Source: Collinsella sp.
Lineage (GTDB): Bacteria > Actinomycetota > Coriobacteriia > Coriobacteriales > Coriobacteriaceae
Direction of reading: 5' to 3'
Assembly (NCBI GenBank): GCA_019414545.1
Contig: DXLV01000004.1
Coordinates: forward strand, 38,358 to 83,007
Length of the DNA stretch: 44,650 nt
Made by a program: the position numbers and the translations under genes
The notes under the pieces: model-generated
The model's input: only the letters and a program-made list of their open reading frames with translations
Told to the model about the DNA's origin: nothing
Databases searched by the model: none
Part shown: positions 17,087 through 27,100 of the stretch, piece after piece
Position numbering within the stretch: position 1 is the first letter of the stretch
Layout: each line of letters starts with the position of its first letter

Positions 17087-18139
17087 CTATGCGCTCTTCT
17101 GAACTTTGAAGCGCTGTTTCAGCTGTCCGCAAGCGGCGTCAATATCGTTACCACGGGAGTTACGAATCGTGGTCTCGATGCCACGGGACTCAAGACGACG
17201 CTGAAGATCCTCAACCTTATGAATCGGCGACGGCTTGAGCGGGCTGCCCTCGATGTCGTTAAGTTGAATCAGGTTAACGTGGCACAGCGTTCCCTCGCAG
17301 AAGTCGCAGAGTGCCTGCATCTCGGGATTCGTATCGTTGACGCCTTCGATCATGGCATACTCATAGGTCGGGCGGCGGCCAGTCTTCTCGGTGTAGAGCT
17401 GAAGCGCTTCGTGAAGGCGAAGCAGCGTGTATTTCTTAACACCGGGCATGAGCTTATTGCGCGTCGACTGGATGGCGGAATGCAGGGAAACGGCAAGAGT
17501 GAACTGCTCGGGGATATCGGCAAATTTGCGAATACCGGGAATAACGCCGCTGGTAGAGACGGTGAGGTGACGAGCGCCGATACCGATACCATCGGGGTCG
17601 TTGAGGATACGCAATGCCTTGAGAACCTCGTCGTAGTTGGCAAACGGCTCGCCCTGGCCCATGAAGACAACGCTTGTGGCACGCTCGCCAAAGTCGTTGG
17701 ATACATGAAGCACCTGGTCGACGATCTCTTGAGCGGTCAGAGAGCGCTTGAGGCCGTTGAGACCGGTAGCGCAAAAGGCGCAGCCCATGCCGCAGCCTGC
17801 CTGGGTGGAAACGCAGACGGAAAGTTTGTTACGACGGGGCATGCCGACAGTCTCGACGGAAATGCCATCGTGGTACTCGAGCAGATACTTGCGCGAGCCA
17901 TCTTTGGAAACCTGCTTGGTGAGTTCAGTCGGCGTATCAAAGGCAAAAGCCTCTTTAAGCTGCTCACGGAAAGCCTTGGGAAGGTTGGTCATATCGTCAA
18001 ACGAACAAACGTTCTTCTCAAAGACCCATTCGATGAGCTGCTTCGCGCGGAAGGCGGGCTGGCCAAGTTCGGCCACGAGCTCGCGAATATCGTTTTGGCT
18101 CAAGTCGCGAATGTCCTGAGATTTAGTCCTGGGATTCAT
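17087..18139 (-). CDS. rlmN: 23S rRNA/tRNA adenine-C2 methyltransferase RlmN
   Basis: 350-aa radical-SAM enzyme that makes 2-methyladenosine at A2503 of 23S rRNA and A37 of some tRNAs. The [4Fe-4S] cluster ligands are Cys116, Cys120 and Cys123 in CGMGCAFC. The methyl-carrying cysteine near the C-terminus is Cys337 in DAACGQL. MGQGEPFANYD and the NSRGNDIDAACGQL ending are typical. ATG with AAAGG upstream. It is the only minus-strand gene in this part and is divergent from ddl. Cfr-type alternatives are unlikely given the overall sequence. Confidence 0.95.
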   Translation of the reverse strand: MNPRTKSQDIRDLSQNDIRELVAELGQPAFRAKQLIEWVFEKNVCSFDDMTNLPKAFREQLKEAFAFDTPTELTKQVSKDGSRKYLLEYHDGISVETVGMPRRNKLSVCVSTQAGCGMGCAFCATGLNGLKRSLTAQEIVDQVLHVSNDFGERATSVVFMGQGEPFANYDEVLKALRILNDPDGIGIGARHLTVSTSGVIPGIRKFADIPEQFTLAVSLHSAIQSTRNKLMPGVKKYTLLRLHEALQLYTEKTGRRPTYEYAMIEGVNDTNPEMQALCDFCEGTLCHVNLIQLNDIEGSPLKPSPIHKVEDLQRRLESRGIETTIRNSRGNDIDAACGQLKQRFKVQKSA

Positions 18140-18154
18140 GGAAGCCTTTCGATT

Positions 18155-18184
18155 TTGGGGAAACGTAGAGGGTATCGCTACAAT
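18155..18184 (+). promoter_or_regulatory. Probable promoter of ddl
   Basis: A TACAAT -10 hexamer (18179-18184) with a weak TTGGGG at -35 (18155-18160, 18-nt spacer) in the 85-bp divergent gap between rlmN and ddl. The transcript would start about 35 nt before the ddl ATG. Confidence 0.45.
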
Positions 18185-18224
18185 ATGGTATCAGCTGCAG
18201 AAATTATAGAGGAGGAGTCTGCCC

Positions 18225-19190
18225 ATGCCGGGTAAAAGCCTAGAGAACATGCACGTAGCGGTCTTGGCGGGCGGTCATTCCGCCGAGCGCGAGATCTCGC
18301 TCGATTCGGGAAAGAACGTTGTGGTGGCACTGAAGGAAGCCGGCTACACCTCGGTGGAGCTGCTTGACACGGCCGCTGATGACTTTATGGTAACCATGGC
18401 GACCGGCGGATTCGATGTGGCATTTATCGCCATGCACGGCGCCGGCGGTGAGGATGGCGCCATGCAGGGTGCCATGGAGACCCTGGGTATCCCCTACACG
18501 GCCTCGGGCGTACTTGCCAGCGCCTGCGGTGCCGACAAGGAGGTCTCTAAGCTCCTGTACGCCAAGGCGGGCATTCCCATTGCCCCCGGCCTTGCGCTCG
18601 AGGTGGGCGATGAAGTCGATATCGATCATATCGTCGAGGTTTGTGGCGAGCGCTGCTTTGTGAAGCCGGCCGTCAACGGTTCCAGCTATGGCATTTCCCT
18701 GGTCCATGAGCCCTCCGAGCTGCCCGCGGCAATCGCCAAGGCGTTTGAGTACGGCGACAAAGTGCTGGTCGAGAAGTGCATCGAGGGTACCGAGATCACC
18801 GTTGGCGTATACGGCGAGGATGACGTGCGCGCCCTGCCGATTGTCGAGATCCGTAAGCCCGAGGACTGCGAGTTCTACGATCTGGACGTGAAATATGTCG
18901 ACCCTACGGACATCCATCACATTCCGGCGCAGATTTCACCCGAGAATTACGCTCGCGCTCAGGAACTTGCCTGTGCCGCTCACAAGGCCCTCGGTTGCCT
19001 GGGTATCTCGCGCAGCGACTTTATTGTGAGCGAGGACGGCCCCGTTATCCTCGAGACCAATACCATTCCCGGCATGACCGATACGTCGCTGTATCCGGAT
19101 GAGATCCGCCACACCGACGACATGACGTTCCCGCAGGTCTGTGACAGCCTGATCCGTATGGGCCTTCGTCGAGCGGGCATTGCATGCTAA
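18225..19190 (+). CDS. ddl: D-alanine--D-alanine ligase
   Basis: 321-aa ATP-grasp ligase that makes D-Ala-D-Ala for peptidoglycan. It shows LAGGHSAEREISL, MHGAGGEDGAMQG, the GSSYGIS loop, the omega-loop EFYDLDVKY and ILETNTIPGMTDTSLYP. The Tyr in the omega loop is the usual sign of D-Ala rather than D-lactate specificity, so a vancomycin-resistance ligase is unlikely. ATG with GAGGAGG upstream. Its stop codon overlaps the start of the exonuclease-helicase gene (ATGCTAA). Confidence 0.95.
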   Translation: MPGKSLENMHVAVLAGGHSAEREISLDSGKNVVVALKEAGYTSVELLDTAADDFMVTMATGGFDVAFIAMHGAGGEDGAMQGAMETLGIPYTASGVLASACGADKEVSKLLYAKAGIPIAPGLALEVGDEVDIDHIVEVCGERCFVKPAVNGSSYGISLVHEPSELPAAIAKAFEYGDKVLVEKCIEGTEITVGVYGEDDVRALPIVEIRKPEDCEFYDLDVKYVDPTDIHHIPAQISPENYARAQELACAAHKALGCLGISRSDFIVSEDGPVILETNTIPGMTDTSLYPDEIRHTDDMTFPQVCDSLIRMGLRRAGIAC

Positions 19191-22078
19191 TCGAGGACGC
19201 GGTTTCGTCAGGAACGCCGCAGTTTGTCATCGACTCCTATGCCACGCTTGCCGACCGCGCCAAAACGCAGTCCTTCGGCCTTATCGAGGAAGATGTGATT
19301 ATCCTCGATACCGAGACCACGGGTCTTTCGGTGCAGGACAACGAGCTGATCGAGATCTCGGCGGCCCGTCTTTTGGGCCGCGAGGTCATCGACCGCTTCG
19401 ATACCTTCGTGCATCCCAGGCAGCTGATTCCCGCCGAGATTACCGAGCTCACGAGCATTACAAATGCCGATGTGGCAGATGCCCCGTCGGCGGTTGAGGC
19501 CGTCGCCGCTCTCGCCGATTTTGTCGGTGGCTGCCCGGTGATCGCACACAACGCCACGTTCGACCGCTCGTTTATCGAGTCGGTCAAAGGCGGCGTCAAC
19601 GTGAGCGATATTTGGATCGATTCGCTGGCGCTGTCGCGCATCGCGCTTCCGCGCCTGGCCTCGCACAAGCTGTCTTTTATGGCCGATCTGTTTGGCTGCG
19701 ACTCGGTATCACACCGTGCCAATGCCGACGTCGACGCCCTGTGTGGCGTATGGCGCGTGTTGCTCGTGGCGCTCACCGACTTGCCCCAGGGCCTCATGGC
19801 GCGCCTAGCCGACATGCATCCGGACGTGCCTTGGTCCTATCGTCCTATCTTCTCATTCTTGGCAGGGCAGAACCCTGGTTCTATCTTCTCTCTCAGCGCC
19901 GCTCGTGCTGACGTTCTCAAGGCCGATCGCGCCGACGATCGGGTGGACGCCGATGAACTGCCGGTTCTCAAGATGCCGAGTCGTGAGGAGATTGAGGCAG
20001 ACTATGCGCCAGGTGGCCTAGTCAATCGCATGTATCCCACCTACGAGCCGCGTGATGAGCAGATCGCGATGGCGCTCGAGGTCCGCGATGCGCTGGTCAC
20101 GGGCACTCATCGAGTAATTGAGGCAGGCACAGGCGTCGGCAAATCGATGGCCTATCTGGTGCCTTTTGCCGAGGCAGCACGCCGTAACAACATCACGGTT
20201 GGTATTGCGACCAAATCGAACAATCTTGCCGACCAGCTCATGTACCATGAGCTGCCAAAACTTGCCGAGCAACTGGACGGTGGTCTGTCATTTTGCGCGC
20301 TCAAGGGGTATGACCACTATCCGTGCCTGCGCAAGCTTGAGCGCATGAGCCGCGGCCAGGTCGAGATTACCACCAAGCGCGATCCGGCGGACACGCTCAC
20401 GGCGGTCGCGGTCATTATGGCGTACGTCTGCCAATCAGCCGATGGCGACCTCGACTCGCTCGGCATTCGGTGGCGCAGCGTCAACCGTCCCGACTTTACG
20501 ACGGCCTCGCGCGAGTGTGCTCGTCGCCTCTGCCCGTTTTTCCCTGATAAATGTTTGGTCCACGGTGCTCGCCGTCGTGCGGCGCATGCCGATGTGGTGG
20601 TCACCAACCATTCCCTGCTGTTCCGCAACGTCGCGGCCGAGGGCAGGATTTTGCCTCCGATTCGTCATTGGGTAATCGACGAGGCCCATTCCATCGAGCG
20701 CGAGGCGCGCCGTCAGTGGGCGCGCGTGGTGTCGGCGGACGAATCACGCGTCCTGTTCGAGCGCCTGGGTGGCTCGAGCACCGGCGCACTAAGCCAGGTT
20801 TCCCGTGATTTGGCAACCTCCGAGGGCTCTACGCTCTATCTGGGCCTTACTGCCAAGGCGACGTCGACGGTTGCCCGCGCGAGCATGGCAATCGCCGACG
20901 TGTTCGATGGCGTTCGCGAGCTCGGCCGCCGTGCGCGTGGGGGTTATGACAATGCCAATCTATGGATTGGCCCCGAGCTGCGCGAATCAGACGACTGGCA
21001 TGATTTCTTACAGTCGGCCTACACTGGCATCGACGCATTGGAACAAGCTGACAAGAGCGTCGACGCGCTGGTGCAAGCCGTCGCCGCCGACAAGCCCGAG
21101 GTTGTTGTCGACCTGGGTGATATCTCGCGCCGCCTGTACGAGCTGGCCGAGAACCTCAAACTCATCATTGATGGTACCGATGAACACTACGTGTATTCGC
21201 TGCAGGTCAATCGCAGGCTGCGTGCCGGCGGAGAGTCAATGACCGCAGAGCGCATCGACATTGGCGAGGCCTTGGCAACCGAGTGGCTGCCCGAGGTTCA
21301 CACGGCTATCTTTGCCTCGGCGACCATGACGGTGTCCAAAAGCTTTGAGCACTTTAACCATGCGGTCGGCCTTGATCGCATCGGTGCTTCAACGTCGTCA
21401 TCGCTGCACTTGGATTCGAGCTACGACTTCGATTCGAACATGGCTGTAGTCGTTGCGGGCGATATCCCCGATCCGCGCGATCGTGAGAGCTATCTTACGG
21501 CGCTCGAGCGCGTACTGGTCGACGCCCATCTTGCCATGGGCGGATCGGTGCTCACGTTGTTCACCAATCGGCGCGACATGGAGGACCTATACGCCCGCGT
21601 TGAGCCCAAGATGGCCCGTGCGGGTCTGGAGCTCAACTGCCAGCAGCGCAACTCATCTCCTCGTCGCCTGCGCGACCGGTTTATCAACGAACCGACCTCG
21701 TCGCTTTTTGCGCTCAAGGCCTTCTGGGAGGGGTTTGATGCCAGCGGCGAGACGCTGCGCTGCGTCATCATTCCCAAGTTGCCGTTCTCGAGCCCCACGG
21801 ACCCGCTCTCGTGCGAGCGCAACCTGCGCGAAGACCGCGCATGGGCGCGCTATTCGCTGCCCGAGGCGGTGCTCGAGGTTAAGCAGGCCGCGGGGCGTTT
21901 GATTCGCTCGTCGACCGATAGCGGTGTGCTGATCTTGGCGGATCCTCGCCTGGTGACGAAGGGCTATGGCAAGAAGTTCTTAACGTCGCTGCCCACGAGC
22001 TCCTACCAGCGCATCGAATCGGCGCAGATCGGGCACTATCTACAGCTGTGGCGTGCACGCCACGAGCGGCGGCGCTAA
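19184..22078 (+). CDS. dinG: DnaQ-type exonuclease fused to DinG-type helicase
   Basis: 964-aa fusion. Residues about 36-195 are a DEDDh 3'-5' exonuclease: ILDTETTGL (Asp42, Glu44), HNATFD (Asp127), HRANADVDAL (His177, Asp182). Residues about 285-960 are an XPD/DinG superfamily 2 helicase: Walker A AGTGVGKS (314-321), DEAH box (499-502) and motif VI QAAGRLIRS. Cys381, Cys445, Cys450 and Cys457 (the last three in SRECARRLCPFFPDKC) are well placed to bind a [4Fe-4S] cluster, which the Staphylococcus aureus DinG nuclease lacks. Likely acts in repair or replication-conflict resolution. The ATG overlaps the ddl stop; no separate promoter is visible. It converges with, and overlaps by 4 nt, the WYL pair. 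Confidence 0.9.
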   Translation: MLIEDAVSSGTPQFVIDSYATLADRAKTQSFGLIEEDVIILDTETTGLSVQDNELIEISAARLLGREVIDRFDTFVHPRQLIPAEITELTSITNADVADAPSAVEAVAALADFVGGCPVIAHNATFDRSFIESVKGGVNVSDIWIDSLALSRIALPRLASHKLSFMADLFGCDSVSHRANADVDALCGVWRVLLVALTDLPQGLMARLADMHPDVPWSYRPIFSFLAGQNPGSIFSLSAARADVLKADRADDRVDADELPVLKMPSREEIEADYAPGGLVNRMYPTYEPRDEQIAMALEVRDALVTGTHRVIEAGTGVGKSMAYLVPFAEAARRNNITVGIATKSNNLADQLMYHELPKLAEQLDGGLSFCALKGYDHYPCLRKLERMSRGQVEITTKRDPADTLTAVAVIMAYVCQSADGDLDSLGIRWRSVNRPDFTTASRECARRLCPFFPDKCLVHGARRRAAHADVVVTNHSLLFRNVAAEGRILPPIRHWVIDEAHSIEREARRQWARVVSADESRVLFERLGGSSTGALSQVSRDLATSEGSTLYLGLTAKATSTVARASMAIADVFDGVRELGRRARGGYDNANLWIGPELRESDDWHDFLQSAYTGIDALEQADKSVDALVQAVAADKPEVVVDLGDISRRLYELAENLKLIIDGTDEHYVYSLQVNRRLRAGGESMTAERIDIGEALATEWLPEVHTAIFASATMTVSKSFEHFNHAVGLDRIGASTSSSLHLDSSYDFDSNMAVVVAGDIPDPRDRESYLTALERVLVDAHLAMGGSVLTLFTNRRDMEDLYARVEPKMARAGLELNCQQRNSSPRRLRDRFINEPTSSLFALKAFWEGFDASGETLRCVIIPKLPFSSPTDPLSCERNLREDRAWARYSLPEAVLEVKQAAGRLIRSSTDSGVLILADPRLVTKGYGKKFLTSLPTSSYQRIESAQIGHYLQLWRARHERRR

Positions 22079-22992
22079 AGCGGACAGACGAGGGTTTTTG
22101 CCATATCGCACAGACGCTTTGACAGGGCGGGGTCATCCAAGATGCGGATGGCTCCGCCCACTGCGATTATCTGGCTCAGCAGCCAACGCTCGGAGCCGTA
22201 ATGTACGGTTACCGTTGCCATGTCTGTCCCGCTGCGTTCGATTAGGGTGATGCCGGCCCAGTCCAGATGCTCCGCCATATCGAATGGCATCAAGAGCTTT
22301 GCGCTACGCTGCGTCCGGGCAAGGGAATCGTGGAGGGATGCAACGTCCGGTGCGTGAGGCACGACGGAGTCTTCCGTCAAGGCGAGTCCCTCGATTTTAT
22401 CCATGCGATAGGTGCGCTGCTCATCGACCGCGATGTCCCAGGCAATCAGATATGTTTGGTCGCCGTTTGCTGTAATGCGCAAGGGGTCGACCAGACGCTC
22501 GCGTGGCCGCGCATCGTCCATCGAGCGATACGAGATACGACAGCGAACGCCGTCCTGAATGGCGCAGCTCAGCTGCTGCCAGTGCGACCCGTGGTTGACG
22601 GTGTCAAAGACGTGCTGGTTATAGCCGAGCTCTTCGGGTAGAAGAGCATGTCGAATTCGAGCTGCCGTCTGCGGCTCGATCCCCAACGATTCAAGTTCGT
22701 GGTTGAGCACAGCGCCCTCGGCGGTACTCAAGCGCAGCGGTAGCACACGTCCGGCGTCACCGGTGAGGACCACACGCTCGCCGTGGCATTCGCAGATGAT
22801 GCGCGCACCCGATTCTCGGTCCGCGAGCGTCGAGACGATCTCGAGAATCTCGTCGAGCGACACTCCCGTGATGTCAAAGCGACTGCAAATCTCAGTTCGT
22901 GTCATGCCGCTCTCGCCGGCGGCGTAGAGGGCCTCCATGATGTCGATGGCGCGCGAGAGCCTCTGCTCGCTGGTGAGTTTACGCACGGGCAT
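22075..22992 (-). CDS. WYL-domain regulator, PafC-like
   Basis: 305-aa protein with an N-terminal winged helix (about 8-55), a central WYL domain (CRISYRSMDDARPRERLVDPLRI...TYLIAWDIAVDEQRTYRMDKIEGL) and a C-terminal WCX-like extension. I prefer the ATG at 22992; the TTG at 23013 would extend it by 7 residues. It overlaps the upstream WYL gene by 14 nt, so they are coupled. Tandem WYL genes in actinobacteria encode PafB/PafC, which activate DNA-damage genes independently of LexA. The neighbouring DinG-type helicase gene fits such a role, but this is inference. Confidence 0.82.
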   Translation of the reverse strand: MPVRKLTSEQRLSRAIDIMEALYAAGESGMTRTEICSRFDITGVSLDEILEIVSTLADRESGARIICECHGERVVLTGDAGRVLPLRLSTAEGAVLNHELESLGIEPQTAARIRHALLPEELGYNQHVFDTVNHGSHWQQLSCAIQDGVRCRISYRSMDDARPRERLVDPLRITANGDQTYLIAWDIAVDEQRTYRMDKIEGLALTEDSVVPHAPDVASLHDSLARTQRSAKLLMPFDMAEHLDWAGITLIERSGTDMATVTVHYGSERWLLSQIIAVGGAIRILDDPALSKRLCDMAKTLVCPL

Positions 22993-24001
22993 GCTCGTGC
23001 ACCGTCCTTTCAATGAGGTGGTTCCACGCCTGCTTGAGCGATTTGGGGGCCATGGGCCTCATGCCGTCCATGGCTTGGGCCATGCAAAATGAGGCGGCGG
23101 CTTCAAGATCTCGCACGTCAACGGTCCAAGTCCATCCCGAATCGGTGTGTGCGAGCTCACCTCGCCCGCGCGTGAGGCCGTTGATCATATCGATCTGCGT
23201 CTGCGGGGCGAACGAGAACGTAGCCGCAACGGGCGGGCGGTCGGCAAAATCGAATTCAAAGAACAGGTAGTCGTTGAGATTGAAGTCTGCAGGGATGGCG
23301 TAGGCCTTCGAAGGACGCCAAGCGCGAACGATACGGTCGCAGCGGAATGTCCTGATGTCGTCGGTGGCATTGTCGAGGCCGCAGAAGTACGCAACGCCCT
23401 CGCGCTCGAACATGCCGTAGACGCAGACGGTACGCTCTTTCTGCTCACCGCGTCCGTTCTGATATAAAAATCGCAGCGCGCATCGCTCGGCAAAGGCGCT
23501 CCATACCGCATCGACGGTGGGAGAGCGGCGGATCGGTGCTTCGTCCGCCGTCGTCCTGCCGGTGAGGTAGGCAATCTTGGAACGAATATCGGCAAGCGGC
23601 GCGGCAAAAGTGGATGAGCCGGCCGCTATTGTCTGGTCGATAGCGTTGAGCAGGATATCGGCGTCGTCTGCGGTGATGAGGCCGCCTGCCGCAAACGTGT
23701 GCTCGCGGTCGATTGTCCATGAGCTTTCCTCGGTCTCCTGCGCGCCGGCGGGGCGAACCTCCTTGATTAAGATGCCGCGTTCGAGCAGTTTGTCACGATC
23801 GCGCCGAAACTTGCGCTTATCCGAGTCGATATTGCCCGAGCCATATCCCAGGTCAGAATCCAAGACGATCTGCTCGGTCGTCAGCGGTTCGGGGGAGCTG
23901 TTGAGCACAAAGAAAAGATTGAGGATGCGCTGAGCCGTTTTATCGAAACTGGGCTCCGAATTCCCCTTTTTAATTGTCGCGGTCGCGTCGCTTGCCGTCA
24001 T
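22979..24001 (-). CDS. WYL-domain regulator, PafB-like
   Basis: 340-aa first gene of the tandem pair. It has an N-terminal winged helix (about 18-75, AQRILNLFFVLNSSPEPLTTEQI...RKFRRDRDKLLERGI), a WYL domain (CALRFLYQNGRGEQKERTVCVYGMF...AYFCGLDNATDDIRTFRCDRIVRA) and a WCX-like C-terminus. WYL domains sense ligands, in PafBC apparently single-stranded DNA. It is divergent from the M28-like gene across about 200 bp. The substrate or ligand cannot be read from the sequence. Confidence 0.82.
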   Translation of the reverse strand: MTASDATATIKKGNSEPSFDKTAQRILNLFFVLNSSPEPLTTEQIVLDSDLGYGSGNIDSDKRKFRRDRDKLLERGILIKEVRPAGAQETEESSWTIDREHTFAAGGLITADDADILLNAIDQTIAAGSSTFAAPLADIRSKIAYLTGRTTADEAPIRRSPTVDAVWSAFAERCALRFLYQNGRGEQKERTVCVYGMFEREGVAYFCGLDNATDDIRTFRCDRIVRAWRPSKAYAIPADFNLNDYLFFEFDFADRPPVAATFSFAPQTQIDMINGLTRGRGELAHTDSGWTWTVDVRDLEAAASFCMAQAMDGMRPMAPKSLKQAWNHLIERTVHEHARA

Positions 24002-24199
24002 AGAGTCCTCGCATGAGAAGGTGGTTTGCTGCCATGATTTTAGTCCGATATGGAGATTAGGCTATATCCTTGTCCGCTCGGGGCGTTAAGATGGCCCGAA
24101 TTCGGTCGTTTGCGCTCGCTCGGGGTATACTTTCGACTATATACGGTTCTAATGTGCATGCATTGGGCCTATTTGTCGGATTATGGATGTGGAGCGCAC

Positions 24200-27100
24200 A
24201 TGGCGAACACCCAGAACTATATTAACCACCTGCTGCAGAACACCGGCATCACGCCGGCATGCAGCGAAGAAGAGCGCTTGGCTGCCGAGGATATCGCTCA
24301 GATCTTCCGCAACCACGGCTTTGATCCCGAGGTTCAGGAGTTCAATGCCCCGGCGCCCAGCAGGTTGGCATTTGCCGTTACCGGTATTCTTGCGTTTGCC
24401 GGAGCCCTGCTGATGGGCATCGGTGGCGGCATCGGCTTGGTCGGCACCTTGCTGGCCATTGTCGGCGCCGTTCTTTACGTGCTCGAGCGCACGGGCCACC
24501 CCGTGGTTTCGCGCCTGGGCAAGACGGGCGTGAGCCAAAATGTCATCGCCTACCACAAGGCCTCGGGCCCGCTCGCGTCTCCGCGCAACCGCCCGGTGGT
24601 CGTTGTCGCACACTACGACTCTCCCCGTGCTGAGCTGCTCGCCCGCGAGCCCTATGCTTCGTATCGTGCGCTCATCGCCAAGCTGTTGCCCGTTGCCACG
24701 GTTGCCCCTGCTGCCGTTGCCATCTTGCGTATCCTGTCGCTCCCCGGCGCGCTCAAGGTTCTGCTGTGGATTGTCGCGATCCTCGCTTCCCTCGTTGCGC
24801 TCGCCAACGCGGCAAACATCATTTCTAACCGTTTTGTGCTTCCCTATACGTCCGGCGCAGTGTGCAACAAGTCTTCTGTCGCCGCTATGCTCGGCGTTAT
24901 GGACAACGTTGCTCCCTTCCAGGGCGAAAACGAGTTTCCCGACGATGTTCCGTTCGATACCTATTTTGGGGAGCAGAAGCGTCGTGCCGAGGAGATGGCG
25001 CGCGCAGCAGCGGAGTATGCCGCGGCCCAACAGCAAAACGACTACGGCAACACCATCGAGTATGAAGAGCCTACCTACGCCGAGGACGAGTTCGGTCAGC
25101 CGATTGCTCCCGACGCTCAGACCGAGCCCGAACAGGGCGAGGCTTTCGACGAGCAGATCGAGGGCTTTAAGGGTGCGTCTGCCGACGAGACGCTGATTGG
25201 CGCCATCGTGCCCGAGGATCAGAATCAGGCTGTCCAGGCCGAAGAGTTCAATGACGAGGTTCCCACTGCCGAGCCGGCGGAGGAGCCTGTCGCGGCCGAG
25301 CCCGAGCCCAGGCTCTACCGCAATGCCGCCGGCAACATCCGCTTTGGTTCGGATGCCATCCGTGCGCTCGGAATGCTTCCCGAGTCCTGCACGCTCGATT
25401 ACGAGGAAGGCGAGGAGCCGACGTTTGAGCCCGAGCCTGCCCCCGTCGTGACTGCATCTGCGCCCGTTGTCGCCGTGGATGATGAGTCTGCCGCGGTTGC
25501 CGCTGCCGTTGCCGAGCCCGAGGCGGTGTCCGCGATCGATCCCGCGGCAGGACTGGACATTTTGGCTCCCGCCGCGCCGGCGCAAGACGTTAGGGACGAG
25601 CCTGACGACGATTACGCTGAACAGCCGAGGCGCGTGTCTTACGAGAGCGATACTGATTTCTCGGCCGAGATTCCCGCGGCAACGCCCCATGCCGATATTG
25701 CATCCGCGTTCTCTTCGATTGGCGCCAGCGCTTCCAACTTCTTTAAGGGTGCGCTTGCAAAGGGCAGGAAATTTGTCGACGATTTCGAGGGGAAGCGCGT
25801 TGCCGCACGCGAGGCTGCCGAGCAGGAGGCTATCGCTCAGCAGCAGGCAGCCGAGGCGGCACGTGAGCGCGCGGCGCAAGAGTTCGAGCAGAACGAGGCT
25901 ATGCAGTCCGTGCCTGTCGACGCCGCCGAAGCTACAACGTCCTTTGAGGCTCAGCAACCGGCGTCCGCGGATGTTGTTGAGGCGACGACGTCTTTCGAGG
26001 CTCAGCAGCACGTCGATAGCACCATGTCGTTTGATGCCGCGCAGTTCGATTCTACGATAACGTTTGAAAAGCAAGGCACCGCGATTGCCGAGTCCCTTCC
26101 TGTTTCCGATGAGCAGGGCGACGCGGCAGACGATGACGGGCCTATTGATGCTGCCGAAATCCAAGATGCCGCCGAGGACGAGCCCGTCGAGGCCAACTCT
26201 GACGAAGAGCAATACGCGGCAGCCGAGCAAGATGATTCGACCGAGGTCGAGCAGGAGGAAGTGTCTGCGGTTTCCGAGGCTCCCGAGACAGATGAGTCGA
26301 GGCCTTACTCCACGCAGATTTTCACCATGCCGACCCCGAGTGGTTCCGGTGCCACGGTTGCCGATGTTGCTCCCACCCAGGACGAAACGGTCGATTCCCT
26401 TATGGCCCAGATTTCCTCCCAGGCATCGCCGCGTCCGCAGATGAATGTTCCCGATCCGGCGTCGGCTCCGTCGCCCGCACCTTCCTCGTCTCCGCTGGCT
26501 TCGGTCCCCGATCCGTCGCTACCGTCGATGAAGCAGGCAAACGTTGCGTCTCGCACGTCGCTGTTCGACCTTCCCGACCCCTCCGCACAGGTCAACGACC
26601 CCTTTGCTACCGCTCAGGGTCCCGAACCCACATCGGCACCCGTTGCGCCTCCTATGCCCGTTGCGTCGGGTGCTCAGCCGATCGAGACCATTTCGGCTCC
26701 CGCCCCGGCGGCACCCAAGTCTCGCAAGCGCGGCCTGGGCGGCCTGTTCGGTCGTAAAAAGAAAAACGAACAGGACAGCATGAGTGATTGGCTGGGCGTC
26801 GAAGACGATTACGATGCCAAGAAGTCCGGTCGCGGCATCGGTTCGTGGGATAATTTCGAGGACGATAACGATGGCTGGAAGGGCGGCGCTACGTCTTCCG
26901 ACGGCGCTTCTTCCGAAGATATGCTCTCGGCTGTCGCCTCTATGGGCGATGATGAGCTGCTCGGTCACGATATCTGGTTTGTGGCAACGGGCGCCTCGGA
27001 CTGTGATGGCGCCGGTATGAAGGCCTTCTTGGCTTCGCATCGCGATAAGCTCCGCGGCGTATTCTTCATCAATCTTGAATCCGTCGGCGCCGGTAGGCTT

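Noticed and set aside
18225..19190. Possible vancomycin-resistance type D-Ala-D-Lac ligase
   Set aside because: The omega-loop EFYDLDVKY has the Tyr typical of D-Ala-D-Ala ligases, and no vanHAX-like genes are nearby.
24149..26230. Open frame opposite the M28-like gene (693 codons)
   Set aside because: Leu/Gly/Arg-rich mirror of a biased insertion; no start signal or domain.
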